DNA of 35,175 bases from Chromatiaceae bacterium (GCA_025458165.1 JALOTB010000030.1:1-35175); one strand, 5' to 3'; shown: positions 1 through 8,567, counted from the first letter of the stretch. Translations and numbers: made by a program. The notes: generated from the sequence alone by a model not told the origin.

Positions 1-1
1 G

Positions 2-79
2 ACCATCTGGCTGGGTCTTCAGCGCGTCATGGACTTCGCCGCCGGGATCAAATTCGCCAGAGAGGCTCATGGGCTATGA
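2..79 (+). pseudogene. C-terminal remnant of an IS4-type transposase
   Basis: Frame 2 is open from the window edge and ends at TGA 77-79. It reads TIWLGLQRVMDFAAGIKFAR and then a short tail. IS4-type transposases end with a similar Trp-x-Gly-Leu-Gln-Arg segment, and a related copy is encoded near 20250 on the minus strand. Only this tail is in the window, so the gene may be whole upstream or may be a fragment. It differs enough from the 20 kb copy to belong to another element. A transposase of this class would cut and join the element ends by a DDE mechanism, but the catalytic part is not visible here. Confidence 0.6.
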
Positions 80-114
80 GATGTGTGTAATGGGATGGGA
101 TCAAGGATGGAGAG

Positions 115-450
115 ATGCGCGAGGCACGCCAGGCCGCCTGCAAGGTATTGAACGTGCCGCTGCAGCAATGCGCGCTGGTTGCGGTTCGCCCCGGAGAACC
201 GCTCTGGAATAGGGAGGAACTGAACCAAGCGATTCACAGCGTCTTGCCCGAGGCGCAACAGAAGCAGCTCGAGCGGGGGCTGAAGTCTGACGGTTGGTTC
301 AAGAAAGCGAAAGACGTGCTGATCAGCGTCCCCACTGCCTTCGACAAGCTCACGGCATTTGGGGGCCGGGTGCTGGGTCAGACGGCAAGCAAAAGGATGC
401 GCAAATTGCTTCACGCGGTGGTTCGCAAAGATCGGGCACCCGGGCCATGA
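115..450 (+). CDS. Hypothetical protein, 111 aa
   Basis: I do not recognise this protein. The frame is closed by TAA at 88-90, and ATG 115 is the only standard start after it, with a purine-rich AAGGATGGAG stretch just before. The product is soluble-looking, with helical, charged segments (for example PEAQQKQLERGL near residues 45-56) and a basic tail. It has no signal peptide, membrane segment or cysteine motif. It lies between an IS4 remnant and the convergent M48 gene, so it could be a passenger or leftover of accessory DNA. Composition and codon use look coding, which is the main support. Confidence 0.45.
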   Translation: MREARQAACKVLNVPLQQCALVAVRPGEPLWNREELNQAIHSVLPEAQQKQLERGLKSDGWFKKAKDVLISVPTAFDKLTAFGGRVLGQTASKRMRKLLHAVVRKDRAPGP

Positions 451-627
451 CCATCGGCTGCCAGATCGGTGCGGCAACGGCGGCCTGAGCAGAATCCGAC
501 GCAGCCCCGCACGATCTTTGCTCTCGCGGGAGTGTTTTGGGAACGCCGAATACACGTCGCGGAGGCCGGCGCAGGACATCCTGGTTTCACAATCACCGGC
601 CCGAGGCGCTACTGTTTGCGCTCTGAT

Positions 628-2670
628 CTACTGAGCGCCCGAGCGCTCCGCAGGAGCGACGTCCCCTGGTGGCAGGAACGGGGGCAACGGGCAGTGCAGC
701 GCCGCGCAGATTGCGCGCAGCAACTCACCCTCGTGCAGCGTGATCCGGCCATCATGCTGGACCGTGAGCAGAAGCGCCTCGATCAGCAGTTCCTTGGCGA
801 TGGGCTCGAGACGATCGAGCTTCGGCAGCGCGTCGTCCAGCGCCCGAATCCAGTCCCCTGGCGGCGAAAAAGGATGCGTGGCCGACGGTTCGAGCGCATA
901 CAACCCCTTGAGATAGGCGCGACGCGCATCCTCGATGTTCTCGTGCCCGTGCATCGCCAGCACCGCGAGTGCGGTCGCCGCTTCAGGCAAGACCTCGGAC
1001 AGGCGCATCGTACCAAACAGCTGCGCACGCGAAGGATCGTCCGCTTCCACGAGATGTGCCTCAAGCTCGCGGCCCAGCACGTACTCGAACAGGCTCACCT
1101 CGCCATCGAGGCGGATCAGCGCACCGACGAGCTCCCGAAACGCCTTCAGCTCGGAAGCCGGCCGACGCTTGAGCGCGGGGAAGGCGATGGCGAGTAGCGG
1201 CGCACGCTGGACCGGATGCAACCTCGCGAAATGCGGAAGCAATGTCTCGACCGCGGCACGCGCGTCCGGCCCACGATCGGCCTCGATCCGCTCCAGGTGC
1301 CGCGTCCGGTCACGACCGGCGGCGTCGACTAGCACCGCGAGAACCAGGTCGATCGCGTGATCGTGCATGTGCGCGGCATGTGCCAGCGCTTCAGGCAACT
1401 CGCCGCGCAGAAGTTCCGCGTAGCGAACGTGATCGAAGCCCGGGTTGGCGACCTGCCGGGCCACCGAACCGGCCGCCGCCTCGCCACCTCCACCCGCCCC
1501 GCCTGCAAGCACGGCGCCCGCCAGAACCCCATCAACGACGCCACCGGGCAGCGCGTCGGTCGCGGGAAGCGCGCCGAGCCCGCCCGGGAACCGCGCACGG
1601 GTCTCGTATAACTCCGCCGCCTCGGCGGCGTCCTCTTCGGCTTTCCGTCGCCGTTGCCACTGCGCCGCAAGCTCCCGGATCTGCTCGGGCCGAAAACCCG
1701 GATCGAGGCGCTGGATGCGCTCCATCAACGGCGGATGCGTGGCGAACAGGCGCGAATAGCCGACGCCGTCGCCAAACAGCATGTGGCTGACCTGCTCGCC
1801 GTCGGCGGCTACAAGCTGCGAGCCCTGTGCGGTCATCGCGATCTTCTTCAACGCGCCGGCCACTGCGGTGTTGTCCCGCGTGAACTGCACGGCCGAGGCG
1901 TCCGCCAGGTATTCCCGCTGCCGCGACAGCCCGGCCTTGATCAGGCGACCGAAGAAAACTCCGATGGAACCCACGATCATCACCGCCAGCGCAACGACCA
2001 TCACAGGTACTGCGCCGCGACTGTCCCGCCCTCCCCGGCTCATGTGCACCGCGTATCGGGCCAAGATCGACAGCATGAGAATCCCGAACAACAATCCGAT
2101 CAGCCGGATGTTCAACCGCATATCGCCGTTGAGGATGTGGCTGAACTCGTGCGCGATCACGCCCTGCAGTTCCGACCGGCTCAACTGCTCGAGGCAGCCG
2201 CGGGTCACCCCGATGGCGGCGTCGGAAGGCGTGTAGCCGGCCGCAAAGGCGTTGATGCCCGCTTCCTGCTCCAACACGTAGATGTCGGGCACAGGAACGC
2301 CCGACGCGATGGCCATCTCCTCGACCACGTTGCGCAGGCGCCGGTAGCTGGGATTGGTAGTATCCGGGGGGATCGGCGTACCGCCCAGTTCCAGGGCGAT
2401 CACACCTCCGCCCTGCCGCAGCTGGCTGGTGCGGATCCAGCTCGACAGCGCGATCGCCGCCGCTGTCACGAGGGCCGCCACGGCGGCGACCGCAAGCAGA
2501 TCAGTCGCGGTCGGACCCGCCGGCCCGACCTCGGAGGCTGAGAACACGCCCCACGCGAACGCGACGACGGACGCAACCACGGTCACGATCAGACCCACCG
2601 CAATCACGAACAGCGCTACCAGGCGTTTCGACTGCCCCAGCGCACGGCGCTGCGCGCCGAAAAAATCCAT
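628..2670 (-). CDS. M48-family membrane zinc metallopeptidase with TerB-like C-terminal region
   Basis: This is an integral-membrane metallopeptidase of the HtpX/Ste24 class, which cleaves membrane or misfolded proteins on the cytoplasmic side. Two hydrophobic segments (about residues 16-45 and 55-78) precede the zinc motif HEFSH at 174-178. Two more hydrophobic segments follow (about 188-208 and 221-240). The expected third zinc ligand, Glu253, lies in REYLAD. At 680 aa it is more than twice the length of classical HtpX. The extra C-terminus (about 430-670) is helical, and its last part resembles TerB-like regions of other large M48 proteins (VQHDGRITLHEGELL). It starts 30 bases after the lemA stop, so the two genes are probably one transcript. 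I left the symbol empty because it is not an htpX orthologue in architecture. Confidence 0.9.
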   Translation of the reverse strand: MDFFGAQRRALGQSKRLVALFVIAVGLIVTVVASVVAFAWGVFSASEVGPAGPTATDLLAVAAVAALVTAAAIALSSWIRTSQLRQGGGVIALELGGTPIPPDTTNPSYRRLRNVVEEMAIASGVPVPDIYVLEQEAGINAFAAGYTPSDAAIGVTRGCLEQLSRSELQGVIAHEFSHILNGDMRLNIRLIGLLFGILMLSILARYAVHMSRGGRDSRGAVPVMVVALAVMIVGSIGVFFGRLIKAGLSRQREYLADASAVQFTRDNTAVAGALKKIAMTAQGSQLVAADGEQVSHMLFGDGVGYSRLFATHPPLMERIQRLDPGFRPEQIRELAAQWQRRRKAEEDAAEAAELYETRARFPGGLGALPATDALPGGVVDGVLAGAVLAGGAGGGGEAAAGSVARQVANPGFDHVRYAELLRGELPEALAHAAHMHDHAIDLVLAVLVDAAGRDRTRHLERIEADRGPDARAAVETLLPHFARLHPVQRAPLLAIAFPALKRRPASELKAFRELVGALIRLDGEVSLFEYVLGRELEAHLVEADDPSRAQLFGTMRLSEVLPEAATALAVLAMHGHENIEDARRAYLKGLYALEPSATHPFSPPGDWIRALDDALPKLDRLEPIAKELLIEALLLTVQHDGRITLHEGELLRAICAALHCPLPPFLPPGDVAPAERSGAQ

Positions 2671-2700
2671 CGTCGATTCCGTAGCGCCTCAGTCAGCGCC

Positions 2701-3285
2701 TCAAAAGGAGACCTTGGGCGCCTGCCGCATGGCCTTGTCCTCGATCTCCAGAAGCTGAGCGGCGGTGAAATTGAACATGCCCGCCACGAGGTTGTTCGGC
2801 ACGACCTCGCGCTTGTTGTTGTAGGACATGACGGCGTCGTTGTACGCCTGACGCGCGAAGGCCACACGGTTCTCCGTGGTCGCCAGTTCCTCGGACAACT
2901 GCATCATGTTCTGGTTGGCCTTGAGGTCCGGGTAGGCCTCCGACAGCGCGAACAGGCGACCCAGAGTCTGGGTCAGCTGGTTCTCTGCGCCCGCCAGTTG
3001 CCGCATCGCGCCCGGGTTGCCCGGATCCGCCGCGGCCGCCTTCAGCCCATTGACTGCACCGTGGCGCGCCTGGATCACCGCCTCCAGGGTCTCCCGCTCG
3101 TGGGCCATGTAGCCCTTCACGGTTTCGACCAGGTTGGGAATCAGATCGTGGCGCCGGGTCAGCTGCACGTCGATCTGCGCAAATGCGTTCTTGTACTGGT
3201 TACGGGCGAGAATCAGCCCGTTGTAGATCGCAAAGATGAAGAACACGAGGGCGACGATGACGCCCAAACCAATCAGCAGTTCCAT
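2701..3285 (-). CDS. lemA: LemA family protein
   Basis: LemA proteins have one N-terminal membrane helix and a long helical bundle outside the membrane; their function is not settled. The 194-aa product starts with the helix ELLIGLGVIVALVFFIFAIY, followed by the family hallmark RRHDLIPNLVETVKGYMAHE (about residues 43-62). A conserved AYPDLKANQNMMQLSEEL block and the FNFTAAQLLE tail also fit. I chose ATG 3285, preceded by a G-rich Shine-Dalgarno-like run, over the longer frame from 3417, because the helix begins directly there and the extra 44 residues look non-native. lemA next to an M48 or HtpX peptidase is a common pair, so a shared membrane role is likely. Confidence 0.93.
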   Translation of the reverse strand: MELLIGLGVIVALVFFIFAIYNGLILARNQYKNAFAQIDVQLTRRHDLIPNLVETVKGYMAHERETLEAVIQARHGAVNGLKAAAADPGNPGAMRQLAGAENQLTQTLGRLFALSEAYPDLKANQNMMQLSEELATTENRVAFARQAYNDAVMSYNNKREVVPNNLVAGMFNFTAAQLLEIEDKAMRQAPKVSF

Positions 3286-3885
3286 GATCCCCCCACCCGC
3301 AGCCGACCGTCGAGAGCGGCGATAGTACCTGATTCTTATTCCCGGAAAACTTCCCTTACCGAGATCGCGCCCGAGGCAGTTTCCCGTCCATCCCAGGGGT
3401 CGGGTTTCTTCCCCCATCGCAGCGCGACGGTCCCCTCATGAATCACCGGGATGCCCATAGCGATCGATCACCCAAAGGCATCCTGCTGATCAACGCCGCC
3501 ACCCAGATCGTCGCGCTGCGGCAGAACTGGAGCGTGCCGGGGATGGGGGGGTAGATACTATGCAGGGCGCCTCGGGCTAACCTCCAGTTGAGGGGGTAAC
3601 TCAACCAACTCGGAGGTGTGACATGAGACGGCCCGAGACACCCTTTGGAGGACAGGATAGCGCAGGGCAGCGCGGACTGTACCTGGCGCTGGAGCCTCTC
3701 CCTCTCCCCGGCAGGTCGTCGCTCGCGGCCAGAGTGGCATCCCGTGTATCGCCCTCAGCCTGCTGCGCGACCGGGCGGATCGGGCCTCGGCTTTACCAGG
3801 GACGCAGCAGCCCCCGGCACGCCGGAGATCAGGATTTCGACTGGATCGTGACCCCGCCCGCGGGGTTACTCAGGGCGACGAACCA
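3286..3885. other. Gene-poor stretch upstream of lemA
   Basis: I can support no protein here. A short plus-strand frame (3438-3554, about 38 codons) reads plausibly near its end (LRQNWSVPGMGG) but matches nothing I know. A plus-strand frame starting at ATG 3623 has a very good ribosome-binding site but an Arg/Ser/Pro-rich product that looks non-coding. The stretch contains the hairpin at 3580-3617 and must hold the lemA promoter, which I could not place. Confidence 0.4.
3580..3617 (+). promoter_or_regulatory. Hairpin that would sequester a perfect Shine-Dalgarno
   Basis: ACCTCC (3580-3585) is complementary to GGAGGT (3612-3617), and inside them GTTGAG (3587-3592) is complementary to CTCAAC (3600-3605). 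GGAGGT lies 5 bases before ATG 3623, so the fold would hide the ribosome-binding site. This is the geometry of an RNA thermometer or similar switch. The downstream frame does not look like a normal protein, so the target gene may be decayed, or the repeat may be a leftover transposon end. Confidence 0.4.
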
Positions 3886-4056
3886 TCAACGCTCCTGTCG
3901 CTCCGTCGGCTGCGCGAAAGCCTCTCGCCCCTGCCGGGTCACCCCCTCCGCTTGGCGGCGATCGCGCCGCAGCGCCGCGAGCTGCAGCACGCCGAATAGG
4001 AGCACCGAGCCGAAAAAGAGGAGGCCAAGCAAGGCGTTGAAGCTACTGTAATCCAA
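3886..4056 (-). CDS. Possible small single-pass membrane protein, 56 aa
   Basis: This minus-strand frame starts at TTG 4056 with a GGGGG run a few bases upstream and stops at TGA 3888-3886. The product begins DYSSFNALLGLLFFGSVLLF, has one membrane helix (about residues 6-28), then a basic stretch (LRRDRRQ) and a polar tail ending in ERQER. That is a normal layout for a small type-I-like inner-membrane protein with a positive cytoplasmic side. It lies 73 bases downstream of the fasciclin gene on the same strand. No ATG or GTG start is available in frame, which is the main weakness. I do not recognise the family. Confidence 0.4.
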   Translation of the reverse strand: MDYSSFNALLGLLFFGSVLLFGVLQLAALRRDRRQAEGVTRQGREAFAQPTERQER

Positions 4057-4129
4057 GACACGACCCCCGGTAATGACGGCGACCTGGCGACAGAGTGAGC
4101 GGGCGAGGGCTGATCGCTCAGCGGTCGGT

Positions 4130-4741
4130 TCACGCGTCGCTGGCTGCTGACCCCGGGAGCAGACGGTCGACGACGTGAACCACGACGGAACCGAGAAACG
4201 CCGTCGTGATCAGGTTCGCTCCATTCACCTGCAGGCCGTCGGCCGTGCTCGCCTCGATCCGGTCGCCCGAAACCGAACGGACGGCCGCTCCTGGCGTGAG
4301 GTCGCTCTTCAGCACCCGCCCGGGCACGACGTGTGCGGCAATCAGCGAACGCAGGGATTGCGAGTCGTGGATCAGCTCCGCGATCCGCTCACCCGACATC
4401 CGCGAGAAGGCCGCGTCGACCGGCACGAACAGGGTGTAGGTTCCGCGCAGATCGAGCAGATCGCCCAGGCTCGCGGCCCGCAGTAGGGAGTTGAAGAAGG
4501 CGACGGAGCCGGCCCCATCGACAAAATGCCCCAATGACTCGAGGAGGCCGCGCGAGGGGACGCCGGGACGGGCGCCGTCGGGCCGGACCTCTGACGTGAT
4601 GGACATCCTCGGGCCCGGGGTCGCCGTCGGCGCGAGCGCGCCGCTCGCCCGTGGATCGGCCTGAACCGGCGACGTCGCCGTCAACGCCAGTGCCGCCGCC
4701 ACGCCGTGGGCGATGCCGATGGGGGTCTGAGAGCGTCTCAT
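4130..4741 (-). CDS. Secreted fasciclin (FAS1) domain protein
   Basis: FAS1 domains mediate adhesion and act outside the cytoplasm. The 203-aa product has a signal peptide (about residues 1-28, ending in SPVQA), a low-complexity Pro/Ala/Arg linker, and one FAS1 domain from about 68 to 196. The domain shows TLFVPVDAAF (103-112) and the closing VVVHVVDRLLP (186-196), both family landmarks. It is a single-domain protein of the usual bacterial size. The gene reads away from the DUF1295 gene, with about 230 bases between. A role in surface attachment or envelope stress is an inference from the family only. Confidence 0.88.
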   Translation of the reverse strand: MRRSQTPIGIAHGVAAALALTATSPVQADPRASGALAPTATPGPRMSITSEVRPDGARPGVPSRGLLESLGHFVDGAGSVAFFNSLLRAASLGDLLDLRGTYTLFVPVDAAFSRMSGERIAELIHDSQSLRSLIAAHVVPGRVLKSDLTPGAAVRSVSGDRIEASTADGLQVNGANLITTAFLGSVVVHVVDRLLPGSAASDA

Positions 4742-4968
4742 GGCTGGGATCTCCCGATCTGTTCAATTCATCACTTCGTTCGGCAATCGCACTGGACGGA
4801 TGTTCCGTATCCGTTGGGACCATCGGTGTAATTTGCGGCGATGTCCGGCCACCTACCTGGACATGATCTGGACGGCCGGCGGACCCGTCACGGCATAGGC
4901 AGTTCGGCAGCGTGTGCGGCTCGGCGAGCCGGGCGCGAGATCGCAGGGAGGCGCTGGCGGCAGACGCG

Positions 4969-5841
4969 TCAGCGTGGCGGGCGCGGGAAGAGCGTCGGGG
5001 TCCGTTCCTGGTAGGCCCGGAACTCGGGGTCGTCGCCCCAGCGCTCTTGCGCGCGCGACTCGAGGAGGGGGATGCCGCTGACGCGGGTGAGCAGCAGGTA
5101 GACGAAGAGCGGCGAGATCAACGTCACGTACTGCCAGCCGGATAGGGCCGGCAGGGCGATCAGGGCGACCCCGACCCACAGGGTGACCTCGCCGAAGTAG
5201 TTGGGATGCCGGGACCAGGCCCACAGGCCCGTGGTGATGAAGCGCCCGGCGTTGGCGGGGTGCGCCCGGAAGGCCCGCTTCTGCTGGTCGCTCACCGCCT
5301 CGATCGTGAAGCCCGCGGCCCAGACGGCGATCCCGAGCAGCCCCAGCAAACCAAGGGGCGGGGTGTCGGTGGCGGTCATCGCGGCCAGTGCGGCGGACAG
5401 GGTGAGAAAGATCCAAAGACCCTGCAGGGTCCAGGCCATCAGGAAGCGGGCGAAGGACGGCTTGATGGTGTCGAACCGGGTGTCGGACCCGGCGCGCCGG
5501 ATCCGGAGAAAGAGGAAGGCCCCGAGGCGCAGCGCCCAGATCGATATCAACAGGGAAAGTACAATGGAACGTGCGTCGAAGGAGCCCGCCAGCAGCAGGG
5601 TACCGAGGATGGCGGCGAGATAGGTGAGGCTGCCGGTGAGGTCGTAGTAGTGCTCGGTCTGCGCAAGGTAGGAGGGCACGAAGACGACCCACTGCACCAG
5701 GAAGGCAAAGGCCCCGGCGAGGGCGAACAGCGCCAGCCCGCCAACGGTGGCGCCGCCCTGGCTGCCCGCCCAGGCCACAGCCGACGCGACCAGCAGCGCG
5801 GCCAGGATCACGAGGAGCGACTCGAGGGTCTTGTTGCTCAT
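4969..5841 (-). CDS. DUF1295 membrane protein (steroid 5-alpha-reductase-like fold)
   Basis: The 290-aa protein has about seven hydrophobic segments. The family signature lies at about residues 199-218, with Gly-Arg-Phe followed by WAWSRHPNYFGE (207-218). The same C-terminal region is shared by steroid 5-alpha-reductases and isoprenylcysteine methyltransferases, where it binds NADPH or S-adenosylmethionine. The substrate of DUF1295 proteins is unknown to me, so I call only the fold. Length and motif order are normal. It diverges from the MFS gene across about 110 bases, which must hold both promoters. Confidence 0.9.
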   Translation of the reverse strand: MSNKTLESLLVILAALLVASAVAWAGSQGGATVGGLALFALAGAFAFLVQWVVFVPSYLAQTEHYYDLTGSLTYLAAILGTLLLAGSFDARSIVLSLLISIWALRLGAFLFLRIRRAGSDTRFDTIKPSFARFLMAWTLQGLWIFLTLSAALAAMTATDTPPLGLLGLLGIAVWAAGFTIEAVSDQQKRAFRAHPANAGRFITTGLWAWSRHPNYFGEVTLWVGVALIALPALSGWQYVTLISPLFVYLLLTRVSGIPLLESRAQERWGDDPEFRAYQERTPTLFPRPPR

Positions 5842-5951
5842 GCGCTTACGGCTCCTGCGGTGTCGCGGGGTCGGTCGGCCGAATCGCCGGGCTTTGGGTG
5901 CAGCAGCGGAGTGCCCCGAGCGTCCTCGCTGGCAGCGGAAGTGACTCAGAC

Positions 5952-7334
5952 ATGGGACCCGACCCCAGACACCACAACCGCGCCACGCCCCGCCTGGGGC
6001 GGATCCTCCTCTACGCGCTGCCGTCCATCCTGACCTCGGTGGCGGCCCTGCCGATGGCGTTGCTGGTGCCCGCCTTCTACGCGCAGGACCTCGGCCTGCC
6101 CCTGGCGGCCGTGGGTGCGGCGATCGCGGCCTCGCGCCTCCTCGACGTGGTGACCGACCCCCTGATCGGCAGCCTCAGCGATCGCCTTCAGACCCGTTGG
6201 GGGCGCCGCAAGCCCTGGATGATCCTGGGAATGCCGCTCTTCATCGTGGCCGTGTGGCAGGTCTTCGTGCCCGGCGACGCGGCGAGCGTGACCTACCTGC
6301 TGGTTTGGTCGGCACTCCTGTACCTCGGCTTCACCCTGATCGACCTCCCCCACAAGGCGTGGGGTGCGGAGCTCTCCACCGACTACGACCAACGCTCGCG
6401 CATCACCGGGTGGCGGGAGGCCCTGTCGACGGCCGGCCAGGTGGGGCTGCTGGCGTTCCTGGTGGTGCTCGCTGCCCGCGGGGTGGACAGTGCGGCGGCC
6501 CAGCTCAACGGGCTGGCCTGGGTGATCGTCCTCGGCCTGCCGGTGCTGGTCGCCGCCGCGGTACTGGGCGTGCCGGAGGGGCGACCCGAGGGCTATCCGC
6601 ACCCGCCGCGCGGCTTCCTCGCGGGTCTGCGGCTGGTCGCCCGCAACCCGGCCTTCGGCCGCATGATTGGGTGTGTTGTCCTCTTCGTGTCGGGCATCGC
6701 CATCCAAGGCACCCTGCACCGGCTGGTGCTGAGCGACGTGATGGGCGACCCGTCCCGTTTCGCCCTCATGATCCTGATCGAGAACCTGGCGACCCTCGCG
6801 GCCGTCCCGCTGTGGCTTTGGCTGTCGCTGCGCATCGGCAAGCACCGCGCCCTGATCGCCGCCGCGCTCTGGCTCGCGGTGTGGAGCCTGCCGCTGGCCT
6901 TCCTGCGGGCGGGGGATACCGAACTGCTGATGGCCCTGATCGCGATCCGCGGCTCGAGCTTCGCCTCGGTCCTGTTCCTCAGCCACTCGATCGCCGCCGA
7001 CGTCATCGACGTGGATACCCTCGCCTCGGGTGAGCAGCGCTCGGGGCTCTACTTCGCCGCCTGGGGGATGACGATCAAGCTCTCGCTCGCCCTGGGGGTG
7101 CTGCTGGGGACGGCACTGCCCGCCGCCCTCGGTTACGAGCCCGCGGCTGCGGTGACACCCCCAGATGTCCAGGCCCGCGTGATGCTGATTTACGGCCTGG
7201 TCCCGGCACTGATGATGGCGGCCGGGGTCCTGTTCCTGCGCCGGTTCCCCATCACGCGTGAGCGCCATGCGCAGGTCCGCGCCGCCCTGGCTGCCCGCGC
7301 CGGCGAGCTGGCCGACGCCGAGCGCTTCCTGTGA
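5952..7334 (+). CDS. MFS carrier of the glycoside-pentoside-hexuronide (MelB-like) type
   Basis: This protein has about twelve membrane segments and imports a sugar or related solute with a cation. The family signature is at about residues 65-90, with LDVVTDPLIGSLSDR followed by WGRRKPWM. ATG 5952 gives 460 aa and the expected short cytoplasmic N-terminus; an upstream GTG at 5898 would add 18 poorly supported residues. The matching loop in the second half (DVIDVDTLASGEQRSG) is also present. No sugar enzyme or regulator lies beside it, so the substrate cannot be named. The gene diverges from the DUF1295 gene. Confidence 0.9.
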   Translation: MGPDPRHHNRATPRLGRILLYALPSILTSVAALPMALLVPAFYAQDLGLPLAAVGAAIAASRLLDVVTDPLIGSLSDRLQTRWGRRKPWMILGMPLFIVAVWQVFVPGDAASVTYLLVWSALLYLGFTLIDLPHKAWGAELSTDYDQRSRITGWREALSTAGQVGLLAFLVVLAARGVDSAAAQLNGLAWVIVLGLPVLVAAAVLGVPEGRPEGYPHPPRGFLAGLRLVARNPAFGRMIGCVVLFVSGIAIQGTLHRLVLSDVMGDPSRFALMILIENLATLAAVPLWLWLSLRIGKHRALIAAALWLAVWSLPLAFLRAGDTELLMALIAIRGSSFASVLFLSHSIAADVIDVDTLASGEQRSGLYFAAWGMTIKLSLALGVLLGTALPAALGYEPAAAVTPPDVQARVMLIYGLVPALMMAAGVLFLRRFPITRERHAQVRAALAARAGELADAERFL

Positions 7335-7822
7335 GAGCCGGCCGCAGCCTCGCTTATAGCAAGGCAGGCGCCAGACCGCACAGGGGACCGCCCTGCCCTT
7401 CAGCAAGGCTCGGGGGCACGGTCTCGCACCTAGGGCGGGGAGCGCCTGCCGATCGAACGCGGTCATGAGGCGAACGGCAGCCAACCGCGCGGCCGTTCCT
7501 GATGCGATCATTCAGCCTGCGCGGCGGCAGCCGGCCAGGACCGGTCGCCGGACCTGCCCTGCACGGCGACCGCACTGCGAGGCTAAGCGGACCCGCAGGT
7601 TTGCAGGGCACCTGCTGTCCCGAATGCCCCTGGTGGTGACTCGCAGCGGGGAGCCCGACTCCCCGCGGCCAACCTCCAATCAAGGGAACGGCCACCGGCG
7701 CCCCGCCCGGTGGTGTGTCCCGGCCTGTTCGCGTGGCCATACCGCGCTCTCCGCTCAGTCCCTCGGTCCCAAACCATTGCGCCGTTTGGGAAGTCGCTCC
7801 TTTTTGTGTGATCTAGTTCAAC
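7335..7822. other. Intergenic stretch between the MFS gene and vapBC
   Basis: About 490 bases without a gene I can support. Frames on both strands are rich in Arg, Pro and Gly and carry no motif. I saw no insertion-sequence end or clear terminator. It marks the change from ordinary chromosomal genes to the accessory region. Confidence 0.4.
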
Positions 7823-7850
7823 TTGCGCGGCACCACTGCTCCGGTACACT
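7823..7850 (+). promoter_or_regulatory. Predicted promoter of the vapBC operon
   Basis: TTGCGC (7823-7828) and TACACT (7845-7850) are separated by 16 bases and each matches the sigma-70 consensus at four of six positions. The predicted start lies about 7857, some 30 bases before the antitoxin ATG. The call rests on spacing and position only. Confidence 0.35.
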
Positions 7851-7856
7851 GGGGCT

Positions 7857-7869
7857 CTTACTACGTAAG
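7857..7869. promoter_or_regulatory. Palindrome, candidate operator of the toxin-antitoxin operon
   Basis: CTTAC and GTAAG form a perfect inverted repeat around TAC. It sits just after the predicted -10 box, at the likely transcription start and before the antitoxin gene. AbrB-fold antitoxins usually repress their own operon through palindromes at this place. Confidence 0.4.
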
Positions 7870-7885
7870 ACGAGAGGTCTCAGCG

Positions 7886-8146
7886 ATGTCGACCGTGACC
7901 GTTTCGGACAAAGGCCAAGTAGTGATCCCCGCCGCCATCCGCCACCGGCTGGGCATCCAGCCTGGCACCAAGCTGGACTTCGAGCTGGAGGGGGACACTA
8001 TCCGGGTCCGGCCCCTGCGGACCATCAGCCGAACTCAACCCGAGGATGGATACGGGATGTTGAGGTGCGATCAACCCGGGGAAAGGCGACTCGCAGAGTT
8101 CGACGTCGCAACCGCCATGCGCAGCGCCGACGATGATCGCCCTTGA
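7886..8146 (+). CDS. vapB: AbrB/MazE-fold antitoxin (VapB type)
   Basis: The antitoxin binds and neutralises the adjacent PIN toxin and represses the operon. The N-terminus is a swapped-hairpin AbrB domain (about residues 1-43), with the core SDKGQVVIPAAIRHRLGI and then PGTKLDFELEG. The C-terminal half (44-86) is polar and would wrap the toxin. ATG 7886 has GAGAGG upstream at good spacing; the longer frame from 7823 would overlap the promoter. It overlaps the toxin gene by 14 bases, as expected for coupled translation of such pairs. Confidence 0.88.
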   Translation: MSTVTVSDKGQVVIPAAIRHRLGIQPGTKLDFELEGDTIRVRPLRTISRTQPEDGYGMLRCDQPGERRLAEFDVATAMRSADDDRP

Positions 8147-8567
8147 TACCAACATCCTCGCTCGCTTTTACGTCGATGACCCCGGCGACCCGGAGGCCGC
8201 CAAGCAGCGCCCGGTCGCCTACGAGGTCATCGCCAAGAGTCCAAGCCTCTTTGTCCCGCTCACCGTCACCCTGGAGTTGGAGTGGGTGCTCCGAGCCTTC
8301 TACCGCTTCGACGCAGCGCAGGTGGTCCAGGTCATGGAGCACCTGCTGGGACTCACCAACGTCAACGTCGAAGAGGCCGGCCGCGTTGCCCAGGCTACGC
8401 ACTTGCTTGGCCAGGGCATGGACTTCGCCGATGCCCTGCACTTGGCAGCAAGCGGGCATTGTGAGGCGCTCTACACGTTTGACGACCGGCGATTTGCCCG
8501 GAGGACGCAGCGTCTCGAACTCGTCCCAAAGGTTCTCGTACCTTCGTCCACATCGGAATCCAGCTAG
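8133..8567 (+). CDS. vapC: PIN-domain toxin (VapC type ribonuclease)
   Basis: VapC toxins are magnesium-dependent ribonucleases that cut tRNA or rRNA and stop translation. The 144-aa product shows the PIN acidic residues: Asp5 in IALDTN, Glu48 or Glu50 in TLELEW, Asp97 in GMDFADAL and Asp117/118 in YTFDDRR. All expected positions are filled, so it is likely active. The start lies inside the last codons of the antitoxin gene. The pair may act as a stabilising module for the accessory DNA that follows. Confidence 0.92.
   Translation: MIALDTNILARFYVDDPGDPEAAKQRPVAYEVIAKSPSLFVPLTVTLELEWVLRAFYRFDAAQVVQVMEHLLGLTNVNVEEAGRVAQATHLLGQGMDFADALHLAASGHCEALYTFDDRRFARRTQRLELVPKVLVPSSTSESS

Noticed and set aside
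628..2670. Naming the M48 gene htpX
   Set aside because: It is far longer than HtpX and is paired with lemA; orthology is not supported.
3623..4051. 142-aa plus-strand gene with a perfect Shine-Dalgarno
   Set aside because: The product is Arg/Ser/Pro-rich without structure, and a better minus-strand frame overlaps its end. I kept only the hairpin.
5898..5951. GTG 5898 as start of the MFS gene
   Set aside because: It adds 18 residues that do not look like the family N-terminus; ATG 5952 fits better.
5946..7511. 521-codon minus-strand frame opposite the MFS gene
   Set aside because: The product is Gln/Arg/Gly-rich without helices, while the plus strand encodes a clear carrier.
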